Source: Chrysochromulina tobinii
Lineage: Eukaryota > Haptophyta > Prymnesiales > Chrysochromulinaceae
Reading direction: 5' to 3'
Assembly (NCBI GenBank): GCA_001275005.1
Contig: JWZX01001540.1
Location: 1-22,920 of the forward strand
DNA: 22,920 nt
Part shown: positions 1 through 9,987 of the stretch, in pieces
Position numbering within the stretch: position 1 is the first letter of the stretch
Layout of the letters: each line of letters opens with the position of its first letter
The notes under the pieces: model-generated
What the model saw: only the letters and a program-made list of their open reading frames with translations
Databases searched by the model: none
Told to the model about the DNA's origin: nothing
Translations under genes and position numbers: made by a program

Positions 1-3000
1 CCCCCCCCCCAGCCCCCCCCCCACCCCGGACACGCCCGTTGAGCTCGGCTCCCGCCCGCACCAGCTGCGCCACGTGCGTGGACGCAGCGTGTGCAGCCCG
101 CGCACTTGGATGGTGTAGTCTGCGGCCGAGAGAGCGCTCTTCTTCAAAGCGAGCTCGCGCTCGGCGTTGAACTGCTTGAGCCAGATGAGGTAGAGCAGGA
201 AGACGAGCGTGGTCACGAGCTCGCTGCAGCCCACCTGGAGCAGATTGAAGGGCGTGCCACGCTGCCCCGTGTTCGCGCCGATCGTGAGCCCCTGCAGGAT
301 GACGTCGACGGCGGTGACATTCGGCTCCCAGCTGCCCAAGGCGGTGGAATGCAGCTTGAAGTACACAAAGTAGTTGTTGAGCATCGAGCCGAGAGAGACG
401 AGCCCCATCAAGAGGAAGACCCATCCGAGGGTGATCAGCTGCATGAAGTACAGCTCGGCACCGATACCGATGCCGATGCCCTCCGAGACGCCCTCGGCGG
501 TGGAGCGACGAGTGCGAGAGACGGACGAGTGCATGCACGAGAGGGGCAGCACCAGATGCATCAGGCGCGGCCCCTCGGAGTGCTCGCATTTGGACGGAGG
601 CGTCGAGTTGAGCACTACGGGCTCGTGCCGAAGGGCATCCCTGAGGGCTTGGACGGCTCGTCTGGCCTCTGTGGTGTCCGTCGAGGCAGAAGAGTCTACT
701 GTGGCCGTTGGCGAAATCTGCGAGGCAGTGGCCGAAACCGGTGGGGGCACCCAAACCCAGCCCGACCAAATCTGCTCCATGCAGCTCATCCATGGGCTCC
801 TCGAGGCCTGCGGCGCCGTGGCGGGCGGCGCCGGCGAGCCGTCGAGCAGTCGCAAGCTGGTGCGCGCGACGCGTGGACGGATGCCGCACCCCGGAATATG
901 GACGTCGACGCTCCCGTCCCCATGGAGCGCCACGATACTGCAGCCCACGAAGCCGCCCAGAATCACACTCATGCCGACGGTCAAAGGCGGCGGCAACTGC
1001 TCCTTCTGAAGGCACGCGCACCGCAGGTAGTGGCGCAGCGGGAGCGTGCATGCGCTGCAAGGGGCGGCGAGGAGAGACATGCATGCGCCCAGCCTCTTCT
1101 CGAGCTTCGTCAGAGCACGCTCGAGCTGCCGGCACAGCTCGTCCTTGGCGACGTGGCGCTCGGGGTTGAGCTCCTTCTCGAGCGGCGTCAGCTGCCAGCA
1201 GTCGTCGAACCCAAATATGGAAGGCCCAAATGGGCGCACGCGCAGCCGCGACGCGGGCGCGGAGCTCGGGCCGAGATCGTGGCGCACACGCAGCTGACGC
1301 CAGAAGCGCGCGTCGGCGACCACGGGGCCGTTCGCAGGGCCTATCTCCACGCCCTCCTTTGTGGGTGTGAAGACTTCAATGCGGTCCTCCATCTCAAGCC
1401 TGCGTCGCCTCGTCTTGGCGGGAAGAAGGACGTGGGAGATCCGCTCCTGGAGTGCCTCATCCTCGTCGGCGGCGTCCTGTGAGGAGAGCCCAGAGGTGCT
1501 CCACACGTCCTGGTAGCGCGTGAAGACCTCGTCCTCCGATTTGATCTTGAGCCATGCCGTGCGGTCGATGCGATGGTCGATCTCCTCGCGCAGACGATAC
1601 CACGTGATCTCATCGTGCGACGCGCTCGAGGGAAGGACACCCTCGACACGCACGGTGAGCTTCTGTGCAAGGGGGCGGAGCAGCAGCGCGCGCGCCGCCG
1701 CGCGCGTCTCCATCTCCTGCCGCCTCGCGTCGCCCGTCTTGAGGTGCCTGCAGAGCACGCCCACCTGGCCCAGCAGCCAGAGCAGGCCGACGCCTAAGGC
1801 TCGGAGCGGCACGGCAAGGCAACAGAGCAGCGCCATCAAGAAGGGTCCCGGATGGCACGCACATCGCGTGCTCGGCCTCATGTCAGCGAGCGCTGGCTCG
1901 TCCTCTTCGAACGGCTCGTACGAGCGCGGCAAGATCAGACGGCACACGAGGTCGTGCTTGGGCTCCCGAGGATGGCGATCGCTCCTTGGCTTACAGCTGA
2001 GCGCGCGCCAGTCCACCCACTCGCTGCCGCATGGGCGGCGCGCCTCGCCGGCTGCGAGAGGCGCCTCCTCTAGCGGCTGCTGCTCAGGCTGCTCCGACTG
2101 GTCGAAGAAGTAGAAGAAGCCCCCACACGGCCAGCGCCTCGCCGCATACGCCTCCGAGACGAAGCCGTCGAAGGTCTCCGCCGGCCGCACCCAGCAGAAG
2201 CCGACCAGCTGCTGCACCTGCAGCGCAGGCTGCGTCACGCGCTCCACTCGGTGGATCTCGTACCTGATGAGGGAGGCAATCAGGCATGATGAGAGAGGCA
2301 ATCAGCATGCAATCACTCGGTGGATCTCGTACAGGTACTGTCGGAGGGCCTGTGGAAGTAACGGCTGGCCTCGCTCGTCCTTATCTTCGGAGCGGTTGAA
2401 GTGGAGCCTGGGCGTCCCTAATATGGGAGAGCCAGGAGCGCGCCCAGCCACGGGCGCGTCGTCGCCGGCCTCGAGCGGCTGCGCGAGCGCCGTCGCAAGC
2501 GGCTGCTCATCGGTGAGCGCGTGCACCTTCAGAATATTCCCAGATGCATCCCATACGCAGAAACCGCCGAAGAGCAAGAGAGCGTCCGCATCGCTCCTAC
2601 TTCCGGGCACGCCATCGGCGGGGATCGGCGACTCGTCATCAGCCGGGCTGGCGGGTTCGTCAAGCACCCGAGGTTCGTCAAGCAGCCGAGGTTTGTCAAG
2701 CACCCGTGGCAGTGGGTACACGAACGCGAAGCTATGGGCGCCGTCCTGAGCGAGCATCGCCTCGAAAGCGCTCCATGCACTCGGCTCGGGAGGCTCGAGA
2801 GGCTTCGGCTCGCCAGGCAGCTTGGCCTTGGGCGGAGCCAGCTGCCGCGTCATGAGCGGGGCATGCGAGCCAACAAGCCTACTCGTGCCCGCAGCGGTAG
2901 CGTCGCTGCCGGCAGCGGCATTGCCGGCATCGGCCTCGGCCACGGCAACTTTGCCGTCACAATTGGGTGGCCCCGAGCTGGGAGCAATCTCAAGAGGCGG

Positions 3001-4050
3001 CTTGCTGAGCGGAGGTTTGAGCGGCTGGCGCCTTGTCACTGCCTTGCCGCTCTCAAACCTCATGCGAGGGCTCAGATGGCCACGCGTCTCAAAGTGCTTG
3101 GTGCGCAGCGTGCCGTGGGAGCTCGCGCCGCCCAATGCGACCGTATAGTTGCCCCCATTGAGCGCGGCGATGTTGGAGGTGGCGAAGCCAAAGTAGTGGT
3201 AGTCGTGCACCTCGGTCAGCTGGAACGACAGACCCTTGTGGAAGGGGGGGTGGAGCGGGCTCTCGACGCGCACACCCTTACGCTTCGAGAATGCGGGAGA
3301 TGGCGCACTGCTTGCCGTCAGAGCCACTCTCGGTCCAGACGCCACCGCTCGCGCCGTCGCCGCCGCGTCATTAGTGGTCGCGGCCAATGCTGATCGCAAG
3401 CGTTCGCACTCCGCCTCTGCGTGTGTCCGCCCCGCGAGCGCCTCTCCATGCGCCGCCTCCGCCTTTGCCAACGCGGCACGCACGTGCTGGAGCTCCTCCT
3501 CAGCCTTAGCCGATGTAGTGCGACCTTTGAGCGCTTTGAGCTGCTGTCTTGCCTCCTCGAGCTCCAAGGCGTACTGCGCCACCGTCATCTTCGCCTCGAC
3601 CAACGCGTCGGAGACACGATCGAGCTCGAGTACGCGGCGTCGGAGCTCCGGCGAGACGCCACTATGAGGTCCGCTCGGCTGGCGGCCGCCCACTTGCTCG
3701 CCATGACTGCCCATGGCCTGCTGCTCTATGCGCTCAACCTCGGCCTCGGTGATCGCTAGGCTCTTGGCCCGCTGCACGTCACCGTCTGATATGTGCTTGG
3801 CCATCCACTCCACGCGCGCTCTTGAGTTCGCTAGGTCCTGGCGGTCCTGCTCGCTCGATACGAGCTTCTCTGCCAGCTCCCATTTGTAAGTCTTGACTGC
3901 TTCTATAAACTGCGGCTCTAGTTCAATGGTCGTCGTAGGCGCAGGTTCCGTGGGCGCCGCCGCCCACTCGGCAGTAGGCGTCGCCGCCGGGCCTTCAGCA
4001 CTTCCAAGCGAGCGCTTTACCCAGAGTGAACCTCCAGGAACGAGCGACAT
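1..4050 (-). CDS. Gene A: large coiled-coil, multi-pass membrane protein (partial, C-terminus off the left edge)
   Basis: Read on the minus strand from the ATG at 4050; exons 4050-2333 and 2263 to the window edge. The frame stays open for about 1,330 codons. The N-terminus is Pro/Ala-rich, followed by a Glu/Arg/Ala-rich coiled coil (about residues 130-240). Residues 430-460 hold three copies of an 18-bp repeat. A hydrophobic helix lies near 708-738, a possible Tudor-like stretch near 1000-1035 (GDGSVDVHIPG), then two more hydrophobic segments near 1180-1210 and 1252-1270. The last readable part, KKSALSAADYTIQVRGL, resembles the start of the cytosolic RRM-like domain that follows the first membrane helices in OSCA/TMEM63 (DUF221) channels. 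That link is a weak inference, and another protist multi-pass family is possible. The last exon may end near 105, where minus-strand GTGCGCGGG matches the donor style seen in this window; the G-rich tract beyond it may be intron. It starts divergently from the ankyrin gene. Confidence 0.8.
2264..2332 (-). other. Intron A-i1 (69 nt) with a 19-nt exon echo
   Basis: Donor GTACGAG at 2332 and acceptor CATCAG ending at 2264. Splicing joins RQYL to YEIHRVERV in frame (phase 2). The first 19 intron bases (2332-2314) are identical to the first 19 bases of the next exon (2263-2245). The rest is GATTGCC-type filler ending in GCCTCCCTCATCAG. Read unspliced, the frame meets TGA at 2304-2302, inside the intron. 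Confidence 0.85.
2654..2707. repeat. Three tandem 18-bp units inside gene A
   Basis: Three successive 18-bp units (2654-2671, 2672-2689, 2690-2707) differ at only a few positions. Being a multiple of three they keep the frame and encode a repeated Leu-Asp-Glu/Lys-Pro-Arg motif on the minus strand. This looks like simple in-frame repeat expansion. Confidence 0.85.
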
Positions 4051-4213
4051 TAGGTTCTCGTTCGTGAAGAAGAACAGCGAAAAGGTTTGGGACCGTCATT
4101 TTGCAGTGTAAGGCACCTCTTTCTGGTACACGTGTGGCACGGTTTGTTCGGCTCCCACGGCGCGTGCATGGACTGATTACGTTCACGTCGACGGACGTCA
4201 ACGGCCAAACACG
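4051..4213. promoter_or_regulatory. Shared divergent promoter region, gene A / ankyrin gene
   Basis: Only 163 bp separate the ATG of gene A (minus) from the ATG of the ankyrin gene (plus), so both promoters must lie here or overlap the 5' ends. It holds three short palindromes: ACACGTGT (4128-4135, an E-box/G-box-like core), CGTCGACG (4186-4193) and GACGTC (4194-4199, CRE/bZIP-like core). No TATA box is evident. Regulatory function is inferred from position. Confidence 0.45.
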
Positions 4214-5248
4214 ATGAACATCGTGCGATCGGATGAGCTCCTTACGACGGCCGCTTTCCGCGGCGAGACGGAGCGCGTGCGCGAGATGCTCTCGCACGGC
4301 GCCATGTCATCCGCGCGCAGCGAACTAAAGACGACGGCGCTGCACTGGGCTGTCAGCATGGGCCACGTTGACACAGCCAGGGTGCTCGTGGAGCACGGAG
4401 CTGATGTGGACGCGCGCTCGGCGGACGGAAATTCACCGCTGCACGTGGCCGCCCGCGAGGGTGATGCTGCGACGGCCGAGTTCCTAATCGAGTCGGGGGC
4501 TAACCCTGTGCTGTGCAACTCGGCGGGTGCCACGCCACTCGATCTCGCTCTCGAGTACGCCGACGATGAGGTGGAGCTAGTCCACCTTCTGCGCACGGCG
4601 AAGCGCTCGCATGAAGAACGGCGCCTCACCCAAGGAGGCACAACCATCAGCGCAGCACCGTCCCCAGCGACTGCGACGCTGGCCAGCAATAGCGGCGGCA
4701 GCAGCAGCAAGGCCGTGATGGTCAGCTCGGGCTGCGGCGACGATGAGCCCCTGCCTGTCGACGGCCCACTGCGCGCCGACCTGCCGGATTACGCGCCGCT
4801 GCCCGCGGATCGCAAACCGCGGATGGTGAGCGGTGGCTGCGGAGGTGACGACTCTGGCGGCATCGTCCTCTGCTTCTCTTCGGCGGGTGGCGGCGGCAGC
4901 GGAGACGGCACCAGTGTCTCTACGGGTGCCTTCTTGGGCACCTCCTCGTCCTCGTCCTCGGCTGGCACGTTCTCGGGCGGCGAGGGACGCAGCTTCCTGC
5001 CGGCGGCACCACCGCCAGTGCCTCTCCCGCCGCCAGCAGCGCCCGCCGCTGCTGGCGGGCTCGTCGCAGCTTTCGACGCTTTGGGGCTCGTCAACGGCGG
5101 CGCGACGGGGAGCACGAGCGCTACCCCAGTTGCCGACCTCGACCAGCCAGACGAAGACGACTCGCCTCGAGTGCCACCGGCGGTCAAGACTGCCGCTGAC
5201 ATCGATGGCGCGAGACTCGCCTCGCTTGCGAGCGCAATGGGCTTTTGA
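4214..5248 (+). CDS. Ankyrin-repeat protein with a low-complexity tail
   Basis: A 344-residue intronless frame starting at the first ATG (context AACACGATGA) and ending in TGA. The N-terminal third has about four ankyrin repeats: a degenerate first (residues 9-39), then 40-71 (TALHWAVSMGHVDTARVLVE), 72-104 (SPLHVAAREGDAATAEFLIE) and a fourth, partial one from 105 (ATPLDLAL). Such repeats bind partner proteins; no catalytic domain is visible. The tail is Gly/Ser/Ala/Pro-rich. It carries a duplicated motif, MVSSGCGDDEPLP near 166-178 and MVSGGCGGDDSGG near 200-212, and a proline run near 265-280. The C-terminus is acidic, then helical (DIDGARLASLASAMGF). Partner and location cannot be told. It converges on the EGF-like gene, with about 160 bp between the two stop codons. 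Confidence 0.85.
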   Translation: MNIVRSDELLTTAAFRGETERVREMLSHGAMSSARSELKTTALHWAVSMGHVDTARVLVEHGADVDARSADGNSPLHVAAREGDAATAEFLIESGANPVLCNSAGATPLDLALEYADDEVELVHLLRTAKRSHEERRLTQGGTTISAAPSPATATLASNSGGSSSKAVMVSSGCGDDEPLPVDGPLRADLPDYAPLPADRKPRMVSGGCGGDDSGGIVLCFSSAGGGGSGDGTSVSTGAFLGTSSSSSSAGTFSGGEGRSFLPAAPPPVPLPPPAAPAAAGGLVAAFDALGLVNGGATGSTSATPVADLDQPDEDDSPRVPPAVKTAADIDGARLASLASAMGF

Positions 5249-5407
5249 TCTCTGGCCTCTCTAGCAGTGTGAGTGTCGGCCGGACCCGGCCGCGGCGGCT
5301 GCGGCTGGCGTGGTGGCTGCTGCATGTGCAGTCGTGTGTGTCGGTGTGCGTGTCTGCGCGTGGAGCCGGAGTAGGGCAACAGCCCTTTGGTGCTTAAATC
5401 TAATGCA

Positions 5408-5821
5408 TCACGGCATCACAGGGATTTCCCGCGAGTTGCTGGCCTCCTCCTCGCAAGCCACTCCACGTCGGTGGGGGCGGCAGAGGCAAGAATGTGCGGC
5501 GCAGACTTCGCCCGAGCACACTTTACCATCGGCGTTGCGCGGGCACATGGTGTCGTGCTCGCAGATGGCGCCGCTATAGCCTGGTGCACACTCGCATACG
5601 CCTGACAAACATAAGCCGTGGCCACTGCACGGCAGCCTAGAAGCAGCTGGATCGCAGGAGAGCTCGATGGCACAGTCGATGCCGGCCCGACCCTCATCGC
5701 ACACGCAAGCAAAAGCCCCGCTGCCGAATTCAACGCACGTGCCGCCGCTCGCGCACTCATTCAGTCCATACGTTGGGCAGCGGATGGAGACCAGCGCAGC
5801 GAGCGCAAGGGCAGCGGCCAT
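5408..5821 (-). CDS. Small secreted-looking protein with three EGF-like domains
   Basis: Minus-strand frame of 137 residues from the ATG at 5821; the frame stays open further upstream but without another ATG. The first 13 residues (MAAALALAALVSI) are hydrophobic and could be a short signal peptide, although no basic residue precedes them. Three six-cysteine modules follow, spaced as in EGF-like domains. The first is C-x7-C-x5-C-x9-C-x-C-x8-C, the second C-x8-C-x5-C-x4-C-x-C-x8-C with the typical GHGLC and CAPGYSGAIC elements, and the third C-x8-C-x4-C-x4-C-x-C-x8-C. The tail (SNSREIPVMP) has no membrane helix, so a secreted or extracellular role is inferred. A missing 5' exon with a fuller signal peptide is possible. 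The gene starts divergently from the coiled-coil/armadillo gene. Confidence 0.75.
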   Translation of the reverse strand: MAAALALAALVSIRCPTYGLNECASGGTCVEFGSGAFACVCDEGRAGIDCAIELSCDPAASRLPCSGHGLCLSGVCECAPGYSGAICEHDTMCPRNADGKVCSGEVCAAHSCLCRPHRRGVACEEEASNSREIPVMP

Positions 5822-6021
5822 AGCGCAAAAGCGAACGTTCGCGACGACGCCCAATGGCGAAGCCCCCGATTCCCGTTTTCACGATTGGTCGACCAATCCT
5901 CCAGTAGCTCTGTTGGAATCCTATGATCACTTCGCGGCGAAAAAGCGCTCTCCAAAACGTCCCCGATTGAGGCCGGTGGGTGGACGATTGCTTCGCCGGG
6001 GTCGTGCCGCAGGGCACAGAC
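5822..6021. promoter_or_regulatory. Shared divergent promoter region, EGF-like / coiled-coil-ARM genes
   Basis: About 200 bp between two divergent start codons (5821 minus, 6022 plus). It is visibly less GC-rich than the flanking coding DNA. GATTGGTCGACCAATC near 5883-5898 is a 16-bp perfect palindrome that contains ATTGG and CCAAT, so CCAAT-box-like half sites face both genes. The function is inferred from position and the palindrome. Confidence 0.45.
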
Positions 6022-9000
6022 ATGCAAGGCGCGCGCCTTCGCAAGCCTTCAGGTGACCTTAAGCTGTTTGACCGCGTGTCGAGTTCGAGCGCGCTGCCCG
6101 TAGATACTGCCGGCATGATTTCAGGGCTGTTAGAGCAAACACCATCACGTCCTACTCCTAGCCGAAGCCGAGCTGCAAGTAAAGATTTTGCGATGCAACC
6201 GCCTCTGGTGGTGCCGACTGGAGAGGCAGACAGCTCAGTGCCAAGATTGGACCTTGGGGCCCTCCCTGAAGCAGCGCGCGCTGAAGGGACGGGGCGCAGC
6301 AGTCAAGCCGACACTGATAACAAACCCTCGTGGACGCTTAATGTCATGGCTGACCCTGATGGTCTGCCAGAGGTCTCAGGAGAGGAGGCACTCAGGAGAA
6401 CGTACGGACATTCAGAGCTGGCTGCTGTTGGCGATGAGGGAGCCCCTGCACCGGCCGCAGCGCCTGCCGGAGAGGCACCCGCAGAAGAAGAGGTACTGAG
6501 TGAAAAAGACAAAGCTGCAGGTGCAAACGGAGCCCAGGGTGGAACGGTGAGCGAAACGAAAACGACAGGCTCTCACTCGCCGAAGCCGAAGGAATCCCCC
6601 CACGGGTCGGACTCGTCGCTGTCCAGCCGAGTCGAAGCCATGAACCGCTACTATCAGAAAAAGAAGCTGTTGACCCCGCGCACAGCTGCGAGAAGCGCCG
6701 CGGCCAAAGCTGCTGCCAAAGGTGACCTCGCTGCCCGTCGGACGGCGGCCAACGATGCGAAGGAAGCCCGTCTGCAAGCAGCGGAGGCGCGAAAGGATGA
6801 ACGACGGCGCGTGAGCGCCGCAACAAAAATCCAGTCATGGGAGCGTGTCCGCCGAGCCCTGCGAGTCAGCAGATACATGCGTCTGCGGCTGTGGGCGATC
6901 AGGACAGTGCAGGAAGGCGTGCGGCGGTGGCGCGTGCGAGTGAGAATGCTCGTTGAGGCCAAGGAAAGAGCAGAGATGCAGGCGAAGGAGGCGGCCCTGC
7001 GAGCCGCCGAACAGGCGGCGGCGAGGAAGGCAGCTCGGGAGGCAGCCAAGACGGAGGCAGCACGCCTTAAGGCAGAGAAGGAGGCCGCTGAGATGGAAGC
7101 TCCGGGAGCCGCGCGTCGTCGTGCAAAGCGTGCGGGACAGGAGGAGAAGGAGTTGCTCCTGTCAAAGGAGCAGCAAGAGAAAAGGAAGGCAGCATCACAG
7201 GCGAAAGAGGCAGCTAGGCAAGCCCAGGAAGAAGGGGAGCGCGCCGAGCGTGAGGCGCGGGCAAAGGCAGGGGCGCTCCAGGCTCAGATGAATGAATTGA
7301 GGCAAACAGGAGCGGCTCGAACAAGAGAGGCTCAGACGGGAGATTGCACAGCAGGCCGCCATAGCCAGGGAGGAGGCGTTCAATGCTGTGCGCCTCTTCG
7401 CCGAGGGCATGCAGGAGCTCGCCAGTCTGGGCGATGATCATCGCGATAGCATCCGCACGTGCGGAGGTATCCCGCCGCTGGTCGCCATGCTCGGAGGCGG
7501 AGTCCATCCAGGGGTCGAGCTAGCTGCTGCAATGGCGTTGACTAATGTCTCATATGGGAGCGAGGCGAATCGCAACGCCATTCGTAAAGCGGGAGGCATC
7601 CCACCGCTCGTGTCCTTGGCCACGGCGAGCGTCAAGGCAGGGTCGATGAAGTACGTGCCTGCAATGACCAATCTGGCATCTGGGACCGTCCGCGAGAATC
7701 AAGATGCAATTCGCGAGGCGGGTGGCATCCCACTACTCGTAGGATTGCTCACTGCAGGCCCAGATTCCAAGACCACATGCGACGCGGTGGACTCCCTGCG
7801 CCATTTAACTCTCGACAATAAGGCGAATTGCGAAGCGGTGCGTGCGTCTGGTGGCGTCACCTGGCTCGTCGCCCTGCTAAACGCTGGAGTGGAGTCCGTG
7901 GTGGCCACGGATGCGGTGGCCACTCTGTGCCAGATGGCTGAGGACATGCCGTTGAACCAGGACGCGATCCGCGAATCGGGCGGCATTCGCCCTTTGATTG
8001 GGTTCCTCGCAGCCAGCAGCGAATCAGATGCGCTCAAATTTGCGGCGCGTGCGCTCGGCCATTTGGCGAAGGAGAATGCCGTGAACCGCAACGTCATCTG
8101 CGAGCAGGCTGGGACCATCGCGCGTCTTGTGGCACTTCTAGGGGCAGGTGCGTCGTCCGAGGCCGCAAATTTGGCAGCCGATGTGCTGCGCGTTCTTATG
8201 CTCGGCCACGATGACCGAATAGCGGTATCCGTGCTCGCGGCCATGAAACGCCAGGGTATAGGTCTAGGTCAGAATGCTTCGTTCTCGCTGGCGGATGCCT
8301 TCCCCGGACTGCTGCAAGGCCTTACCTCAGTGGTGGCTGCACGGCTCAACGCCGCCGTCAGGCGAGGGAACGACGACAAAACAGCGAGTGGCCAGATCCA
8401 GATGGCTCTCAACGACGCTATTGCGCTGGAGCTCCCAGAAGAGGATCTCGACGCGGCGCGGGCGAAGCTGGATGAGATTGCTGCTGCACGTGCGGAGGCT
8501 ATCGCTGCTCGTAAAGCAAGGAGGGCGGCCAAGGCTGACAAGGAGAAGCGCGATGAAGGTGGCGAGTCCGCAGGCTCACCATCGCCCGAGCGACCCCGAC
8601 AGAGAGGAGAGGCGAGCGGCACAGACGGCCTAGAGGCCAGTGGCTCGCAGAACACGAATCAAAGTAAAGGTCCACAGCCAACCGGTGGTGGCAGTGGTGG
8701 AAATCACGGGGGCGGGAGCTCCACGGTCATTGGAGCGCAGGCCGTTCTCGATGCGGCGCAAACCCGTCTCAAGGAGATTGAGGCTGCAGCAGAGGCCGCC
8801 CGACGCGCGCGGCGTGAGGCCGCAGCCGAGCGAGCTGTCAAAGGCGTTGTCGGCCCTGGGGCGCGGACTGCACCACAGCGCAAGAAGGAGGCAAACCCAG
8901 TTTCCGCCCTCAACAACAAGAGGCCCGAGTCACACTCGTTCAAGGAGAATGACGAGTACTCAGACCCATGTTTATCCCCCGACGATCAGGATCACGATCA

Positions 9001-9025
9001 TGGCGCAGCTCTCTCGAGCATCTGA
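6022..9025 (+). CDS. IQ / coiled-coil / armadillo-repeat protein, frame interrupted once near 7303-7309
   Basis: Two overlapping open frames read as one gene. The first runs from the ATG at 6022 (an in-frame GTG lies at 5980) to about 7305. It has a disordered N-terminus, an IQ-like segment (AATKIQSWERVRRALR, near 6820-6870) and a long Ala/Glu/Lys/Arg coiled coil. The coiled coil then continues one base out of register (QERLEQERLRREIAQQ, from about 7307) into about six armadillo repeats, roughly 7440-8240. Each begins with a variant of AIREAGGIPPLV and contains LVxLL. Another coiled coil and a disordered C-terminus end at TGA 9025. Armadillo repeats form a binding superhelix; IQ motifs usually bind calmodulin or myosin light chains. 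A scaffold role is inferred; the partner is unknown. The break lies in a run (CAAACAGG) where one fewer A restores a continuous helix. That suggests a sequencing or assembly indel, a recent mutation or programmed shifting, and no GT-AG intron fits. Confidence 0.78.
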
Positions 9026-9561
9026 GGCCATTTCAGAAGAGCACGCGAGACCAGCAGCCTCATTCGAGAGCGCACGAGCCACGACACGACAGTCAGTAGG
9101 AGTAGGCGAATGAACCGCGTGCGAGAGCAGGCTCGTATCTCAGATTTTATGTCTCTCATCAGGTACTCCGATCGACTCGATCACGAACGCTGCTCCTGCG
9201 CCGGCTCGCAACTTACACAATTTCCTAAAGAAACTTGGTTGACCGCGCTTTCGGGGCCGGGCGGGCGAAGGCGGGCGCGACACCGCAACACGACATAACT
9301 AACACTAGACACCGACGCTGCCCATCCTGCATTCATCGGGAAGGATATTATACGCGCCCTACGATATTGTTGCGCGGGCCGCGGCGCGTCTACAGCGTAT
9401 CAGCTTACTAAGCGTACATCAGGTGCAGCTGGTGAAGCGCATTTCCAGTTGTTCCTACTCAGATACATCAGCCGGGGAGGAAGCAGAAGAGAACCGAAAG
9501 CTGTCATTCAAGTTATTCCGCGGCCGGCCAGGACGAATAGTGAATCATGCAGCAATCACCT
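9026..9561. other. Intergenic region between two converging genes
   Basis: This 536-bp stretch lies between the stops of the coiled-coil-ARM gene and the SHOCT-like gene, so it holds both 3' regions. I see no convincing coding frame. It is less GC-rich than the genes. Two short sequences, CTCATCAG|GTACT (near 9156-9168) and CATCAG|GTGCAG (near 9418-9429), match the intron 3' ends of this window. They could mark a 3'-UTR intron or an old insertion remnant. No polyadenylation signal was recognised. Confidence 0.5.
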
Positions 9562-9987
9562 CTACCACGGGCAAGCTGCCGGGCCTCGCGGCTTCGTAGT
9601 GTCGTACCCAGGCTTCCGAATGTCTCGCTCACCGGGCTTCTTAATCGCTCCCGGTTTCTTGATCCCACCCGTGAGCTTTGCTCGTAGGTCAGTTTGTTCG
9701 CCGTGCACACCAGGCTTTCGAATGCTGCCCGCTGGCTTTGGCAAACCGAGCCGATCGAACACTCCGCCTCTCTTCTGGGGAGCCTCACCAAGCCGGTCAA
9801 ACACCGATCTCGCCAGTCCGGTAATGCCAGTGGAGTCTGCCGACGTCTGAGGAGCTGCTACCGGCTGCACCGCGGTCGCCTGGTCTATTATGACCTGTCG
9901 CCGCGTTCCAAACTCCGCCTTCGTGATGAAGCCCTCGTCTAACAGCGCCTTCAGGCTTGTTAGCGCCTTTCGTACGCCAGCGTCCAT
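9562..9987 (-). CDS. Small SHOCT-like protein with repeated VFDRLG and I[KR]KPG motifs
   Basis: A 141-residue minus-strand frame from the ATG at 9987. Residues 5-36 (VRKALTSLKALLDEGFITKA, then EF) resemble the SHOCT type of short helical hairpin (LxxLxxLLDEGxITxxEF). Two VFDRLG motifs follow (residues 62-67 and 76-81). Then come four short basic motifs, IRKPG (89-93), IKKPG (109-113), IKKPG (115-119) and IRKPG (123-127), with Pro/Gly-rich linkers. The rest looks disordered. No catalytic residues, signal peptide or membrane helix are visible. The exact repetition argues for a real protein carrying short binding motifs, but the partner is unknown and I do not assign a function. It converges on the armadillo gene. 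Confidence 0.6.
   Translation of the reverse strand: MDAGVRKALTSLKALLDEGFITKAEFGTRRQVIIDQATAVQPVAAPQTSADSTGITGLARSVFDRLGEAPQKRGGVFDRLGLPKPAGSIRKPGVHGEQTDLRAKLTGGIKKPGAIKKPGERDIRKPGYDTTKPRGPAACPW

Noticed and set aside
1-30. C-rich tract at the left edge as a telomere or structural element
   Set aside because: It lacks a regular telomeric unit and follows what looks like an intron donor of gene A; homopolymer sequence at a contig edge may also be an assembly artefact.
91-1482. 463-codon open frame on the plus strand
   Set aside because: It is the exact antisense shadow of gene A. The minus-strand reading has membrane helices and a plausible domain order, while the plus reading is low-complexity with no recognisable domain.
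2264-2332. Simple tandem duplication of a whole exon segment as the origin of the introns
   Set aside because: If the full 69-nt interval had been duplicated, similarity would extend past the first 19 bases. It stops abruptly at unrelated filler, which fits insertion with target duplication better.
2521-3393. 290-codon plus-strand frame
   Set aside because: Antisense shadow of gene A exon 1. Its FVKHPRFVKQP repeat is only the reverse reading of the 18-bp tandem repeat.
7100-7300. A short intron explaining the frame break in the armadillo gene
   Set aside because: No GT-AG pair with the donor and acceptor style of this window restores the frame without removing coiled-coil sequence; a one-base indel is simpler.
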